Source: Clostridia bacterium
Lineage (GTDB): Bacteria; Bacillota; Clostridia; Monoglobales; Monoglobaceae
Assembly: GCA_017546165.1 (NCBI GenBank)
Contig: JAFYXL010000033.1
Location: 17,431-81,430 of the forward strand
DNA: 64,000 nucleotides
Reading direction: 5' to 3'
Positions 1 through 8,312 of the stretch are shown here, piece after piece. A program made the translations under genes and the position numbers. Position 1 is the stretch's first letter. Each line of letters begins with the position of its first letter. The notes beneath the pieces are model-generated. The model worked only from the letters and a program-made list of their open reading frames with translations. It was not told the DNA's origin and did not search any database.

Positions 1-363
1 GCGTCAAGTCATATTGAATACAAAATGAAAGTTCAAGAGGTTCGGATTGGTACAGCTAAGGCTCTTGAAAATTATCAAAGTGCCATTTATGATTCAACAA
101 CCAAAGAATATCTGGGGGATATTGTTGCGGTGGAATATACAAATGCAACAAAAGGCGTCGAAATGGCAAATGGCAAGATGCGTGAGACTACCGTTCCTGA
201 AAGATATGATGTTATTGTGACGGTGAGGGTTGACGGCAAGATAAACAGTTCAGGCTATTACACAGCCACAAATCAGGCATTGGCAGCAGGCTCCTCTTGT
301 TTATTCAACTCCAAGGCAGCAAAGACCACAGGAAGAGTTTTAGAAGTTTATGAAGTAGAATAA
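1..363 (+). CDS. DUF4330-like protein, C-terminal part
   Basis: The reading frame is open from base 1 through the ATG at 25, so the gene very probably starts upstream of the window and only its C-terminal ~120 residues are seen. The visible part resembles, from memory, the C-terminal region of DUF4330 proteins: a short beta-rich segment with D-x-x-G-x-I spacing, a P-x-x-Y-D-V-I-V-T-V strand and a late G-rich strand. Members of that family usually carry an N-terminal membrane helix, which would lie outside the window. Function is unknown. A strong hairpin directly follows the stop codon, so this is the last gene of its transcription unit. The alternative is a complete 112-residue protein starting at base 25, but no ribosome site is visible before that ATG. 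Confidence 0.6.
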   Translation, partial: ASSHIEYKMKVQEVRIGTAKALENYQSAIYDSTTKEYLGDIVAVEYTNATKGVEMANGKMRETTVPERYDVIVTVRVDGKINSSGYYTATNQALAAGSSCLFNSKAAKTTGRVLEVYEVE

Positions 364-369
364 TTTTAC

Positions 370-406
370 GGCGGTGATAGATTTCTATCACCGCCTATTC
401 TTTTTG
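370..406 (+). terminator. Rho-independent terminator
   Basis: A perfect 12-bp stem (370-381 paired with 384-395, sequence GGCGGTGATAGA and its complement) is followed by a T-rich stretch at 396-406. It lies 7 bases after the stop of the DUF4330-like gene and separates it from the convergent lrgB. Confidence 0.85.
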
Positions 407-409
407 AAT

Positions 410-1087
410 TTATAAAAATATACCGATAATAATTGTTGCAAGACCGCAAAGCCCAACGGCGATGCCGCTGATGGTCCCTTCAACCTCGCCCATTTCAATG
501 GCTTTGGATGTGCCAAGGATGTGGCTTGATGCACCGATTGCAAGACCGGTAGCCACAGGGTCGTTAACCCTAAACCATTTTACAAAGTAAGGGGCAAGGA
601 TTGAACCTGAAACACCGGTAACACAAACCCCCGCCACAGTGATAGGAACAATGCCGCCAAGCTGAACAGCCAATTTTGTGGCAAATGCGTTGGTGATTGA
701 TTTTGGGATAAGGCTGGCAGTAACTTCAGGGGTAAGGTTGAAAAGTCGGCACAAAAGGATGATGCTGGCAATTGAAGAAGCAGCCCCAACAACAGAACCG
801 ACAAGGATAGGAATAAAGTTCCTTTTTATTGCACCCAACTGATGATACATTGAAACTGCTAGAGCTGCTGTTGCAGGGGTCAGGAACATTGCTATAAAAT
901 TTCCGCCTGCCATAAAATTTTTAAGAGGAATCTTAAAAGCCAGGAGAATTACTATAATCATAAGCGCTGAAAGGAGCATGGGGTTTAGGATAGTATAATT
1001 AAACCGTCTTTTTATTGCAGCGGCGAGGCTATATGTGCCTATACAAAGGGCAAAACCAAATATGGGGTCACCTGTCAATTCAAGCAT
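410..1087 (-). CDS. lrgB: LrgB/CidB family membrane protein
   Basis: This is a 225-residue polytopic membrane protein of the LrgB/CidB family, which works with LrgA/CidA to modulate murein hydrolase activity and, in some species, to move pyruvate or other small acids. Visible family signatures are the P-K-S-I-T-N-A-F-A stretch near residue 128 and the G-A-S-S-H-I-L-G-T-S-K-A segment near residue 185, separated by hydrophobic helices. Length matches the family (about 225-235). The ATG at 1087 overlaps the end of lrgA by 8 bases (ATGCTTGA), so the two are translationally coupled in one operon. Which substrate it moves cannot be told from sequence. Confidence 0.92.
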   Translation of the reverse strand: MLELTGDPIFGFALCIGTYSLAAAIKRRFNYTILNPMLLSALMIIVILLAFKIPLKNFMAGGNFIAMFLTPATAALAVSMYHQLGAIKRNFIPILVGSVVGAASSIASIILLCRLFNLTPEVTASLIPKSITNAFATKLAVQLGGIVPITVAGVCVTGVSGSILAPYFVKWFRVNDPVATGLAIGASSHILGTSKAIEMGEVEGTISGIAVGLCGLATIIIGIFL

Positions 1088-1454
1088 TTTTTTCGTCTCC
1101 TTTCAATTTGTTTAAGAGATATATGGTCAGCTTTACCGAATATGCGGTCAGGACAAATGTTATAACAGTTGTGACTATACATATAAAAAAGAATTGCCAG
1201 AGTATGTCCCTTAAGGTGCCAATATATGATATAATTGATACTGTAGGGGGAACAAGAGTAAGAGACATATTATTAAGCAAAAAGTCTGACACAGGCTCAA
1301 CCTGAGGGGATTTGATCACACCGCAGGTGAGACATACAAATAGAAGTATCATAGCAAGAACACTGCCCGGAAAGGGAAATGGCAGAAATTCTGATATTAT
1401 ATCACCGATAAAACAAAAAAGAAAAAGCACAAAGACTTTTTTAAGGATTTCCAT
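1080..1454 (-). CDS. lrgA: LrgA/CidA family holin-like protein
   Basis: A 124-residue membrane protein with four predicted hydrophobic segments and the family features F-L-P-F-P-F-P-G-S-V-L-A-M near the second helix and L-T-L-V-P-P-T-V-S near the third. LrgA/CidA proteins are small holin-like membrane proteins partnered with LrgB. A longer in-frame start exists at 1523, but the ATG at 1454 follows a clear GAGGTGAG ribosome site and the longer version would begin upstream of the likely promoter, so 1454 is chosen. It is the first gene of a two-gene operon with lrgB. Confidence 0.9.
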   Translation of the reverse strand: MEILKKVFVLFLFCFIGDIISEFLPFPFPGSVLAMILLFVCLTCGVIKSPQVEPVSDFLLNNMSLTLVPPTVSIISYIGTLRDILWQFFFICIVTTVITFVLTAYSVKLTIYLLNKLKGDEKNA

Positions 1455-1489
1455 TTTCTCACCTCGCAAGATGTTATATTGTAAAATTA

Positions 1490-1518
1490 AGTATATCATA
1501 TTGTGTAGTTGTTTGCAA
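1490..1518 (-). promoter_or_regulatory. Sigma-A promoter for lrgA-lrgB
   Basis: Read on the minus strand: TTGCAA (1513-1518), 17-base spacer, TATACT (1490-1495). The -10 box is about 36 bases upstream of the lrgA start. Confidence 0.65.
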
Positions 1519-1526
1519 ATCAAACA

Positions 1527-1556
1527 TTGACAAAAAATGCCGGATTGTGATAGACT
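1527..1556 (+). promoter_or_regulatory. Sigma-A promoter for the SLOG gene
   Basis: TTGACA (1527-1532), 18-base spacer, TAGACT (1551-1556), placed about 35 bases before the ATG at 1591. It covers the alternative upstream ATG at 1537, which argues for the shorter protein. Confidence 0.6.
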
Positions 1557-1590
1557 ATCTTGGAAAACATTAAAAAGGACGAATATTAAA

Positions 1591-2082
1591 ATGCAATCAC
1601 ATTATAAAAGAGAAACAACTTGCTGCTTTACAGGGCACAGGTTTGTTCCTCCGGAAAGTAGTTCAAAACTAAACAAAGCCCTGCAAAATGCAATTACAGA
1701 GCTTATGGAGGCAGGCGTTTCGACATTTATTTCAGGAGGAGCGTTGGGCTTTGATACTTTAGCGGCGCAAGGCGTTCTGGACTTAAAAAGAAGTGGCGCC
1801 GATATCAATCTGGTGATGATTTTGCCTTGTCGTGACCAGTATATTAAATGGAGCAGCAGAGACCGAAGTGCATATGAAGAAATTTTAAAGGTAGCAGATG
1901 ACGTAATTTTTCTGAACGACAAATACGTAACAGGCTGTATGCACCAAAGAAACCGTGTTATGGTCAGTCAAAGCGGACATTGTATTGCTTACTATGATGG
2001 AAGATCCGGAGGTACTGCCCATACAATTGGTTTGGCAAAAGAGCAGGAGTTGAATATTTTAAATATTTTTGAAGACCTTTAA
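1591..2082 (+). CDS. SLOG family (DUF1273/YpsA-like) protein
   Basis: A 163-residue protein with the Rossmann-like SLOG fold (LOG/DprA/YpsA superfamily), members of which bind nucleotides or their derivatives. Signatures visible: C-C-F-T-G-H-R near the N terminus, the glycine-rich I-S-G-G-A-L-G-F-D motif, and a late D-G-R-S-G-G-T segment followed by a helix, all in the order seen in DUF1273/YpsA proteins. The physiological role is not established. An in-frame start at 1537 would add 18 residues with no homology and would lie within the predicted promoter, so 1591 is preferred although only an AAGGA-like site precedes it. Its stop overlaps that of the convergent downstream gene by 4 bases. Confidence 0.85.
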   Translation: MQSHYKRETTCCFTGHRFVPPESSSKLNKALQNAITELMEAGVSTFISGGALGFDTLAAQGVLDLKRSGADINLVMILPCRDQYIKWSSRDRSAYEEILKVADDVIFLNDKYVTGCMHQRNRVMVSQSGHCIAYYDGRSGGTAHTIGLAKEQELNILNIFEDL

Positions 2083-2393
2083 CCAAGAATATGAAAAACA
2101 GTAGCACAAAGTCCCACGCAGATGATTCCCAATGCTGAGAGCATCCAGAGAAGAAGCGTCGGTGACTTTGTTTTTCTTTGCTTCCCGGAAATATTAGAAG
2201 GGTATCCGACTTTTATGCGTTCCACCTGGCGGATATAGTTGTCAATTATGCTCTGTGCCTCTTTTGCGATATTTGAATCAACAAATTTGGCGGGTTTCAC
2301 AGGGTCGGATTTGAGTATAAAAATTGCCTGGTCTATATTATCTGAGTCTATGTTATTTATTATTACTACTCTTCTTGATTTTTTGTCTGTCAT
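2079..2393 (-). CDS. Small tail-anchored membrane protein, unknown
   Basis: A 104-residue protein that I do not recognise. Residues 1-75 are hydrophilic and charged, with a basic stretch (G-K-Q-R-K-T-K) immediately before a single hydrophobic helix at about 80-100 (L-L-L-W-M-L-S-A-L-G-I-I). This pattern suggests a cytoplasmic domain anchored by a C-terminal helix. A GGGAGG ribosome site lies about 12 bases before the ATG, which supports expression. It stands alone, convergent with the SLOG gene and in tandem with the SLH gene upstream, from which a terminator separates it. Confidence 0.65.
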   Translation of the reverse strand: MTDKKSRRVVIINNIDSDNIDQAIFILKSDPVKPAKFVDSNIAKEAQSIIDNYIRQVERIKVGYPSNISGKQRKTKSPTLLLWMLSALGIICVGLCATVFHILG

Positions 2394-2510
2394 ATTTTTT
2401 GTGGTCCTCCCATATTTTTGTGTATCTTATGGAAGTATTTGCAAAAAATCAGAAACTTATACAAAGAAAAGGCTGAGCGGAGTTATTCGTTCAACCTCTT
2501 ATAAAAAATA

Positions 2511-2534
2511 AGGTGGGGCAAAAATGCCCCACCT
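2511..2534 (-). terminator. Terminator of the minus-strand SLH gene
   Basis: A 10-bp GC-rich stem (AGGTGGGGCA with its complement, 4-base loop) just beyond the SLH gene stop at 2548. On the minus strand it is followed by TTATTTTTTATA, a good U-tract. Confidence 0.88.
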
Positions 2535-2547
2535 TTAAAATATCTGA

Positions 2548-4371
2548 TTACTGAAGAACAATTACGCTTGCTTCAAGTACTCCGGATGCGTTCGAACCTG
2601 TAACAGAAACTGTACGATTCTTTTCTACGTTTTTAAGAAGAACTGTGCGGCCGGTAACGCTGTCAATAATTTTTGTATTGCTGTTTACAAATACGTTGTA
2701 TTCAACACCGCCTTCTTCCACAATCATAAGTCCGTAGGTTGCGTTTATGCTCTTTACAAGGCCGGAAAGCTGAGTTTTTGCAACCTGGCTTGCAGCTTCA
2801 ATTCGGATTATTTCCTGACTTTCAAGGCTAATTTCTATATCTGTACCGGGGCGAAGGTCATAGACTGTAGCATTCTCGAATGAATCAACAATAACCTTAA
2901 CGCTCTTGTTAACTTTATATTCCTTAACTTCGTCCCCTATTGTGATGCCTAATGTTGTGCCATTGACTGAGTGTGTAATAAAGTTGATTGAACCTGAATT
3001 GTTTTTCTTTTGGCTGCTTGCCTGAACTTTTGTAACCTTGTTATAGGTCATACGGAGAGAAACAGTGTCGCCTGACATAAGGTCACCGAGCGAAGCTGAC
3101 AGGCTATTGCGTGATACCTGTACGCCATCAGCCGCAACTTCATAATCCTTAATGTTTCCGCCAGCATCTTTTACACTGAGGATTGTGTATGTTCCTGAAG
3201 CATCCACTGCAATCAAAGTTCCATAGGCAGATGTTGTTTTTTCAACTACTTCCAAAACGGCAACCAAACCGTCTTCAATTGTGAGGGCAACATAGTCGTT
3301 AGCCTTTACTTTTGAGAAGAGGTCAATGGCGCCGCTAACTCTGATTTTTGCACCATCTGCAAGGATGTAGGTTTCCTTCTTTGCGGTGTCATTTGCATCG
3401 GCAATGACAACTGTTTGGGTTCCTGCAGAATCCTTTGTAGATACAACCACGCCATAGAGAACAGTGTCTTCAATTGTTGCCTGGTTTTCGATCATAGCAA
3501 CTTTGCCTGCGATATAAGTAACCTTAACGTGCATACCCTTCTTAAGCTTTGCAAGAGTAACATCTGAACCGTTAATTTTGTACTTGGTTGCATCGCTTAT
3601 GTTGTTAACGATGTCATTTCCGTTGATTGTAACAGTAATTGTCTCGTTGAATGAGTCGGTTGAAACAACAGTGCCTACCTCGGTTGAAAGGTCGATAATA
3701 TCAATAAGGCAGCAAAGCATTTTTGCCATCTGTGAACGTGTAACAGATGTGTTTGGTGAGAATATGGGAGAGCCTGCGGCGTTGTTGCCCATACCCTGCA
3801 TAATGCCTTGTTCTTTTACATATTCAACATATGCACGTGCTGAGTCAGGGATTTCTACTGTGTCGGCATATGAAGAAGACACAAATGCATTGGTTTCAAC
3901 TTCTTCTTCAGCGCCAAGGAGCTTTGTAAGGAGAATTGCTGCCTCATATCTTTTGAGGGCTGAATTTTTGTTTGAGTTTGAGATGTATGTATCAAGCTCA
4001 TCTTCATCCAGAATGCCTGCATAAAGAAGGAACGAAATTTCCTTTGCGTAGTTGGTGGAATATTTGCTCAAAGTAGCAGAATATTCATCAACGGCAAACT
4101 CAACTGAATCTGCAAAACTGTCGTCGTTGACGCCGATCATTCGTGAAAGGAGAATAAGAGCTTCGGTTTTTGAGATAGTGTTGTTTGGCTTAAAAGTACC
4201 ATCCTCATATCCCTTGATGTAACCTTTCTCACTCATTTCGTTGATGTAAGGTACAGCCCATGCGACAGTAGGGTCATTTTCTACATCAGAAAAGCTTGCG
4301 GCTGCTACAGACACGGTTGAGAAGAGCATAACCGCACTTAAAATACCGCTAAGGATTTTTTTGTTGAACAT
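2548..4371 (-). CDS. SLH-domain surface protein (607 aa)
   Basis: A secreted protein of 607 residues. Residues 1-25 form a signal peptide (K-K hydrophobic core, A-A-A-S-F cleavage region). Three S-layer homology segments follow: about 26-83 (S-F-S-D-V-E-N, with G-Y-E-D-G-T-F-K-P-N), a diverged one at about 96-152, and about 165-225 (ending in T-R-S-Q-M-A-K-M-L). SLH domains bind pyruvylated secondary wall polymers in Gram-positive cell walls. The remaining ~380 residues are a beta-strand-rich, Val/Thr/Lys-rich region without a recognised catalytic motif; repeating segments of similar character (for example Y-G-x-V-V-S-T and Y-G-T-L-I-A-V) suggest a tandem of small beta domains. A strong ribosome site (AAGGGGGAA) precedes the ATG. 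It is divergent to another SLH protein and has its own promoter and terminator. The specific role (S-layer, adhesion or carbohydrate binding) is unknown. Confidence 0.88.
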   Translation of the reverse strand: MFNKKILSGILSAVMLFSTVSVAAASFSDVENDPTVAWAVPYINEMSEKGYIKGYEDGTFKPNNTISKTEALILLSRMIGVNDDSFADSVEFAVDEYSATLSKYSTNYAKEISFLLYAGILDEDELDTYISNSNKNSALKRYEAAILLTKLLGAEEEVETNAFVSSSYADTVEIPDSARAYVEYVKEQGIMQGMGNNAAGSPIFSPNTSVTRSQMAKMLCCLIDIIDLSTEVGTVVSTDSFNETITVTINGNDIVNNISDATKYKINGSDVTLAKLKKGMHVKVTYIAGKVAMIENQATIEDTVLYGVVVSTKDSAGTQTVVIADANDTAKKETYILADGAKIRVSGAIDLFSKVKANDYVALTIEDGLVAVLEVVEKTTSAYGTLIAVDASGTYTILSVKDAGGNIKDYEVAADGVQVSRNSLSASLGDLMSGDTVSLRMTYNKVTKVQASSQKKNNSGSINFITHSVNGTTLGITIGDEVKEYKVNKSVKVIVDSFENATVYDLRPGTDIEISLESQEIIRIEAASQVAKTQLSGLVKSINATYGLMIVEEGGVEYNVFVNSNTKIIDSVTGRTVLLKNVEKNRTVSVTGSNASGVLEASVIVLQ

Positions 4372-4454
4372 TTTTAGTTCCCCCTTTTGTATTCATACCA
4401 TTTTATTATTGAAAATTAATAATATTTAAATAAAAAAATGTTTTTATATGTTCT

Positions 4455-4483
4455 ATTTTACCATATAAAAAACAAGATTTCAA
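4455..4483 (-). promoter_or_regulatory. Sigma-A promoter for the 607-aa SLH gene
   Basis: On the minus strand: TTGAAA (4478-4483), 17-base spacer, TAAAAT (4455-4460), giving a leader of roughly 75 bases before the start at 4371. Confidence 0.65.
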
Positions 4484-4635
4484 CTATATTTGTATAAAAA
4501 AGTTTTACAGATTTATTACAAATTTAAAACTGTAATTTTTTTCAAGCAAATCCAAAAAGTTAAGGTTGTAAATTCTTTTACTCGGCACACAATAAATTCG
4601 AACCATTTTCAATTTTTAAATGAGGAGGAATAAAA

Positions 4636-7629
4636 ATGACAAAAAGATTTATTGCCCTATGCCTTTCAGTATTAATGGTTTTGGGTGTGGGCGTAAATGT
4701 TTTTGCTGCTACAACCGAAGCAGTGCCCGTATCGGGTGAAAGTGCTGCGGATTTGGGCGGCAACGGTGCAGGGACAAACACTGCTGTACCAAACACAACC
4801 GGTCAGACCACACAAGGTAATAGTAGTACTGATGTAGCACCGGGAACAACTACAACAAATAATAGTCAGGCTGCACAAGGTAACGATAGTACAAATGCAG
4901 CACAGGGAACAACTACAACAAACAATGGTCAGACGGCACAAGGCAACAGCGACGGTGTAGCGCCAAGAGTAACCACAACAACCGATAATAGTGAAGCCAC
5001 AGTAGAGGAAAACAGAACAAAGAACAATTCAATGATGGAACGTGGCTTGTACGAGGGTATGGGCCTGTCACGTTACAGTGATGCAAGAGTGGCTCTTGCT
5101 CCCGATATTGCAGACACAAAATATGCTGAGGCTGCAAGAATACTCGGCGCACTTGGCATAATGGTAGGCGATGCGGAAACAGGAAACTTCAGACCAAATG
5201 ACAACATTCTGCGTTCAGAAATGGCAAAGGTTTCAGTATATTCAGTAGGTCTTGAGGAAGTGGCAAAGAGTGCTGTTCACAAAACACGTTTCCCTGATGT
5301 TGTTTCAAATCACTGGGCAAACGGTCCTATCAATGTTGCTGATCAGCAGGGAATGGTGATAGGCGATGATGTAGGCACATTCCGTCCTGATGACCCTGTT
5401 CTTTTTCAGGAAGCGGTAACAATTATGGTGCGAGCACTTGGATATGAGCCAAGGGCAGCAACAGTTGGTGGATATCCAACAGGCTATATGGTAGTAGCAT
5501 CAGAAAACCAGATGCTCAAAGGTATAACTGCAACTGCAGCAGCACCTGCAACACGTGGAGATATTGCACAGCTCGTATTTAACAGTCTTACAGTAAACCT
5601 TATGGAACAGACAGGTTTTGGTGCAAATGCAAGTTATGAAGTAGTTGACAAGACTTTGCTTTATGACAGACTTAACGTTGAAAAAGCCTATGGCCAGATT
5701 ACAGGCACTCCTGAGACAACACTCACAGGCGGTAGTACAACAGCAGAGGACAAAATAACAATCAATGACAAAACATTTGGCGAGGGTGACACAATGGCAA
5801 GCCAGCTTCTTGGCTACAATGTGGTATATTATGCCCGTATAGACAGAACAACTGATGAAAAGACTCTTATTGCAGTAATTCCACAGGATAGCAAAAACAA
5901 TGTTCTTGAGATTGCGGCAAGCAATCTGGAATCAGTTACAGGCGATGCAGATACAAATAAAACCGTGACTTATTGGCGTGAGAATGGAAATGACAAAACT
6001 ACAAGAACTGCAACAGTAGTTGCAAAGCCAACCTATATTTACAACGGCAAGTATGCAGAAACTCTCACAAACGAACAGCTTAAGCCTGCGACAGGCAACC
6101 TTATCCTGCTTGACACAGATGTAAACAACGTATATGACATTGTGTTTGTAAATCACTTTACAAACCTCGTTGTAGAGACAGTTTCATCAGCTACAGGCAG
6201 AGTAACAGACAAATACAACAACAGCTCACTCCTCCTGGATGAGAACAGCACAACAGTTGATTTTGTTCTTATCAAAAATGGAGAAGAAATTTCACCAGCT
6301 GAACTTAAAGAATGGGATGTAATTTCTTACACCATCAGCCAGGATAAACAGCTTATAAAAGGCTATGTTTCAACCGAAAGTGTCCTTGGTACAGTAACAC
6401 AGATTTCAAAAGACGGATTCAGAATTGATAACTCAGAGCAAGTTTACAAAAAGGCAGCAAATTATCCAAACGAAATCAACCTCCGCGACAGTGGTAGATT
6501 CTACCTTGATATGGAAGGTAATGTTGCCGCGGTTGACCCAACAGCAACTACAACAGGTACAGCAATCAGGGGAACTTACGGTTACCTTGTAGATGCTGCC
6601 AAGGAAGGCACATTTGAGGAAACAGCAAGATTCAGAATTTTCACAGTAAATGGTGACACACAAATATTTGAAGGCACAACAAAAATCCGACTCAACGACA
6701 AGTATGGACTGACACCTGACGAAGTGCTCGCTGCATTTGGCAAGGATGGCGCAGTAACACCACAGCTTATCACTTATGAAACCAATTCAAGCGGTCAGAT
6801 AACAGGCATTGACATCGCTGTTGACAAAACCGAGACCGGTGCAGTTAACAGAGGCGTATTCACAAAGAATATAACAGCCGCAGAGCAGATTTACAAGAGC
6901 GCATCAAACACATTGGGAAGTGTAAAGGTTGATGAACAGACAGTAGTATTTGATATTCCTACAGATGCAGGTACAGATACAACAAGATATGCGGTTCGCA
7001 ATATTTCCATGTTCAGAAACAACACACCTTATGATATCGTAGTATATGACCTTCAGGAGGACTTCTCAGCAGGAGCAATTATTGTGACAAATACAACAGG
7101 TATTACCGAGGCACAGTCGCCAATCGTATTGGTGGATGAAGTAGCTGAGGGTCAAAACGAGAACTTTGACGCAGTTGACATTGTTTACGGTATTGAAAAC
7201 GGAAAGCGCGTAGAACTTATGTCAAGTGACAGAACAGTATTTACAAAGGGCGGCGACAAGAAAGTTGCTCAGGGTGATATCTTCCAGTACAGTACAAACT
7301 CCAAGGGCGAAGTTGACAAAATCACTCTTCTCTTTAATGCTGAAAACAAAACAACAGAGTTCTCCAATACTGTTTCAACAGAGCTTCGTACCGTTTACGG
7401 AAAGGTTACCAAAAAGTTTGCTGATTCGGTAAACGTAAGTGTAAACGGCACTGTGCAGAACTATTCAACTCGCGATGTAATGGTTTATGAGTATAATTCA
7501 GGACTCAGAAATAACAATGTAAGCGTTGTGACATCAGGCGATATTGAAGTGTTTGAAGAGGGTAACGAAGTAAGACTCTTCATCAAGATAAGCGAAGACA
7601 GACCTACCGAAATGGTAATAGTAAGATAA
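4636..7629 (+). CDS. SLH-domain surface protein (997 aa)
   Basis: A secreted 997-residue protein. Residues 1-25 are a signal peptide (V-F-A-A-T cleavage region). Residues ~30-130 form a Thr/Asn/Gln/Gly-rich low-complexity linker with three ~21-residue repeats. SLH segments follow at about 155-210 (G-x-F-R-P-N-D, R-S-E-M-A-K), 218-275 (F-P-D-V-V-S-N-H-W-A, G-T-F-R-P-D-D) and a weaker one at about 280-323. The rest (~670 residues) is an extended beta-rich region with regularly spaced short strands and no known catalytic motif. A strong GAGGAGGAAT ribosome site precedes the ATG. The SLH segments lie after the linker and not at the very N terminus, so the low-complexity part may be exposed or glycosylated. 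This could be a major S-layer-like protein; nothing in the sequence proves abundance. Confidence 0.88.
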   Translation: MTKRFIALCLSVLMVLGVGVNVFAATTEAVPVSGESAADLGGNGAGTNTAVPNTTGQTTQGNSSTDVAPGTTTTNNSQAAQGNDSTNAAQGTTTTNNGQTAQGNSDGVAPRVTTTTDNSEATVEENRTKNNSMMERGLYEGMGLSRYSDARVALAPDIADTKYAEAARILGALGIMVGDAETGNFRPNDNILRSEMAKVSVYSVGLEEVAKSAVHKTRFPDVVSNHWANGPINVADQQGMVIGDDVGTFRPDDPVLFQEAVTIMVRALGYEPRAATVGGYPTGYMVVASENQMLKGITATAAAPATRGDIAQLVFNSLTVNLMEQTGFGANASYEVVDKTLLYDRLNVEKAYGQITGTPETTLTGGSTTAEDKITINDKTFGEGDTMASQLLGYNVVYYARIDRTTDEKTLIAVIPQDSKNNVLEIAASNLESVTGDADTNKTVTYWRENGNDKTTRTATVVAKPTYIYNGKYAETLTNEQLKPATGNLILLDTDVNNVYDIVFVNHFTNLVVETVSSATGRVTDKYNNSSLLLDENSTTVDFVLIKNGEEISPAELKEWDVISYTISQDKQLIKGYVSTESVLGTVTQISKDGFRIDNSEQVYKKAANYPNEINLRDSGRFYLDMEGNVAAVDPTATTTGTAIRGTYGYLVDAAKEGTFEETARFRIFTVNGDTQIFEGTTKIRLNDKYGLTPDEVLAAFGKDGAVTPQLITYETNSSGQITGIDIAVDKTETGAVNRGVFTKNITAAEQIYKSASNTLGSVKVDEQTVVFDIPTDAGTDTTRYAVRNISMFRNNTPYDIVVYDLQEDFSAGAIIVTNTTGITEAQSPIVLVDEVAEGQNENFDAVDIVYGIENGKRVELMSSDRTVFTKGGDKKVAQGDIFQYSTNSKGEVDKITLLFNAENKTTEFSNTVSTELRTVYGKVTKKFADSVNVSVNGTVQNYSTRDVMVYEYNSGLRNNNVSVVTSGDIEVFEEGNEVRLFIKISEDRPTEMVIVR
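4804..4989 (+). repeat. Three ~63-bp coding tandem repeats
   Basis: Within the 997-aa SLH protein, residues 57-77, 78-98 and 99-118 are variations of Q-x-x-Q-G-N-...-T-T-T-T-N-N, encoded by units of 63, 63 and 60 bases. The first two are closest to each other; the third has lost one residue and diverged. Confidence 0.8.
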
Positions 7630-7633
7630 TTTT

Positions 7634-7653
7634 GGGCGGACCTATGTCCGCTC
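7634..7653. repeat. Short GC-rich palindrome after the SLH gene
   Basis: GGGCGGAC and its near-complement (8 pairs, one G-T) around a 4-base loop, 5 bases after the SLH stop. It could help terminate transcription, though the T-tract is poor. Its bases resemble the core of the inverted repeat at 10385-10444. Confidence 0.5.
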
Positions 7654-7675
7654 TACATATTAAATCATATTTCTA

Positions 7676-7704
7676 TTGCTTTTTTTCAGAAAAAATGTTA
7701 GAAT
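7676..7704 (+). promoter_or_regulatory. Sigma-A promoter for ppa
   Basis: TTGCTT (7676-7681), 17-base spacer, TAGAAT (7699-7704), about 32 bases before the chosen ppa start. Confidence 0.6.
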
Positions 7705-7736
7705 GATAAAAAGTCTTAGAAATGGAGTTGGTGATA

Positions 7737-8273
7737 ATGGCAAATAATATATGGCACGACATTTCTCCCAAAAGAATTTCCTCGGAGGATTTTATTTGTG
7801 TGATTGAAATTTCAAAGGGGAGCAAAAAGAAGTACGAGTTGGATAAAGAAACGGGATATATTATTCTTGACCGAATCTTATATACATCAACCCACTATCC
7901 TGCAAATTATGGATTTATCCCAAGGACTTATGGGGACGACAATGACCCACTTGATGTTTTGCTTGTATGCTCTGAGCCGCTTGAACCAATGTCCTTGGTT
8001 CGTGCTTATCCTATAGGGGTAATCACAATGGTGGACAACGGCAGAAATGATGAAAAAATCATTGCAATACCATTCAATGACCCAAATTACAATCACTACA
8101 CGGATATTGACCAACTTCCTCAGCATATTTTCAATGAAATGAAGCACTTCTTCTCGGTGTATAAGAATTTGGAAAACAAGGACACCGCAGTAGATGAAGT
8201 AAAAGGTAGGGAAGAGGCCATAAAGGTTATTAAAGACGCGCTAAACAACTATGTAGAAAAATTTTGCAAATAA
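7737..8273 (+). CDS. ppa: Inorganic pyrophosphatase (family I)
   Basis: A 178-residue soluble inorganic pyrophosphatase, which splits diphosphate to two phosphates and so drives biosynthetic reactions in the cytoplasm. Family I signatures are present: Y-P-A-N-Y-G-F-I-P near residue 55, then D-D-N-D-P-L-D-V-L (the D-x-D-P-x-D metal-binding motif), and K-x-x-K/R segments later. An ATG at 7722 is in frame, but GGAG at 7724-7727 sits 9 bases before the ATG at 7737, so the shorter form is chosen. It has its own promoter and shares a bidirectional terminator with recG. Confidence 0.94.
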   Translation: MANNIWHDISPKRISSEDFICVIEISKGSKKKYELDKETGYIILDRILYTSTHYPANYGFIPRTYGDDNDPLDVLLVCSEPLEPMSLVRAYPIGVITMVDNGRNDEKIIAIPFNDPNYNHYTDIDQLPQHIFNEMKHFFSVYKNLENKDTAVDEVKGREEAIKVIKDALNNYVEKFCK

Positions 8274-8278
8274 AAAAC

Positions 8279-8308
8279 AAGGAGATGCTTTTTTAAAAGC
8301 ATCTCCTT
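8279..8308. terminator. Bidirectional terminator between ppa and recG
   Basis: A 14-bp stem (8279-8292 with 8295-8308) centred between the two convergent stop codons. T-rich flanks occur on both strands (TTTGTCTT on plus; TTGTTTTTTA on minus), so it can end both transcripts. Confidence 0.88.
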
Positions 8309-8312
8309 TGTC

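Noticed and set aside
3578..4024. A 148-residue antisense frame in the SLH gene
   Set aside because: Ser/Val-rich shadow frame; no promoter, ribosome site or family resemblance.
4804..4989. CRISPR-like array
   Set aside because: The repeats are 60-63 bases, in frame, translated, and without unique spacers; they encode a low-complexity linker.
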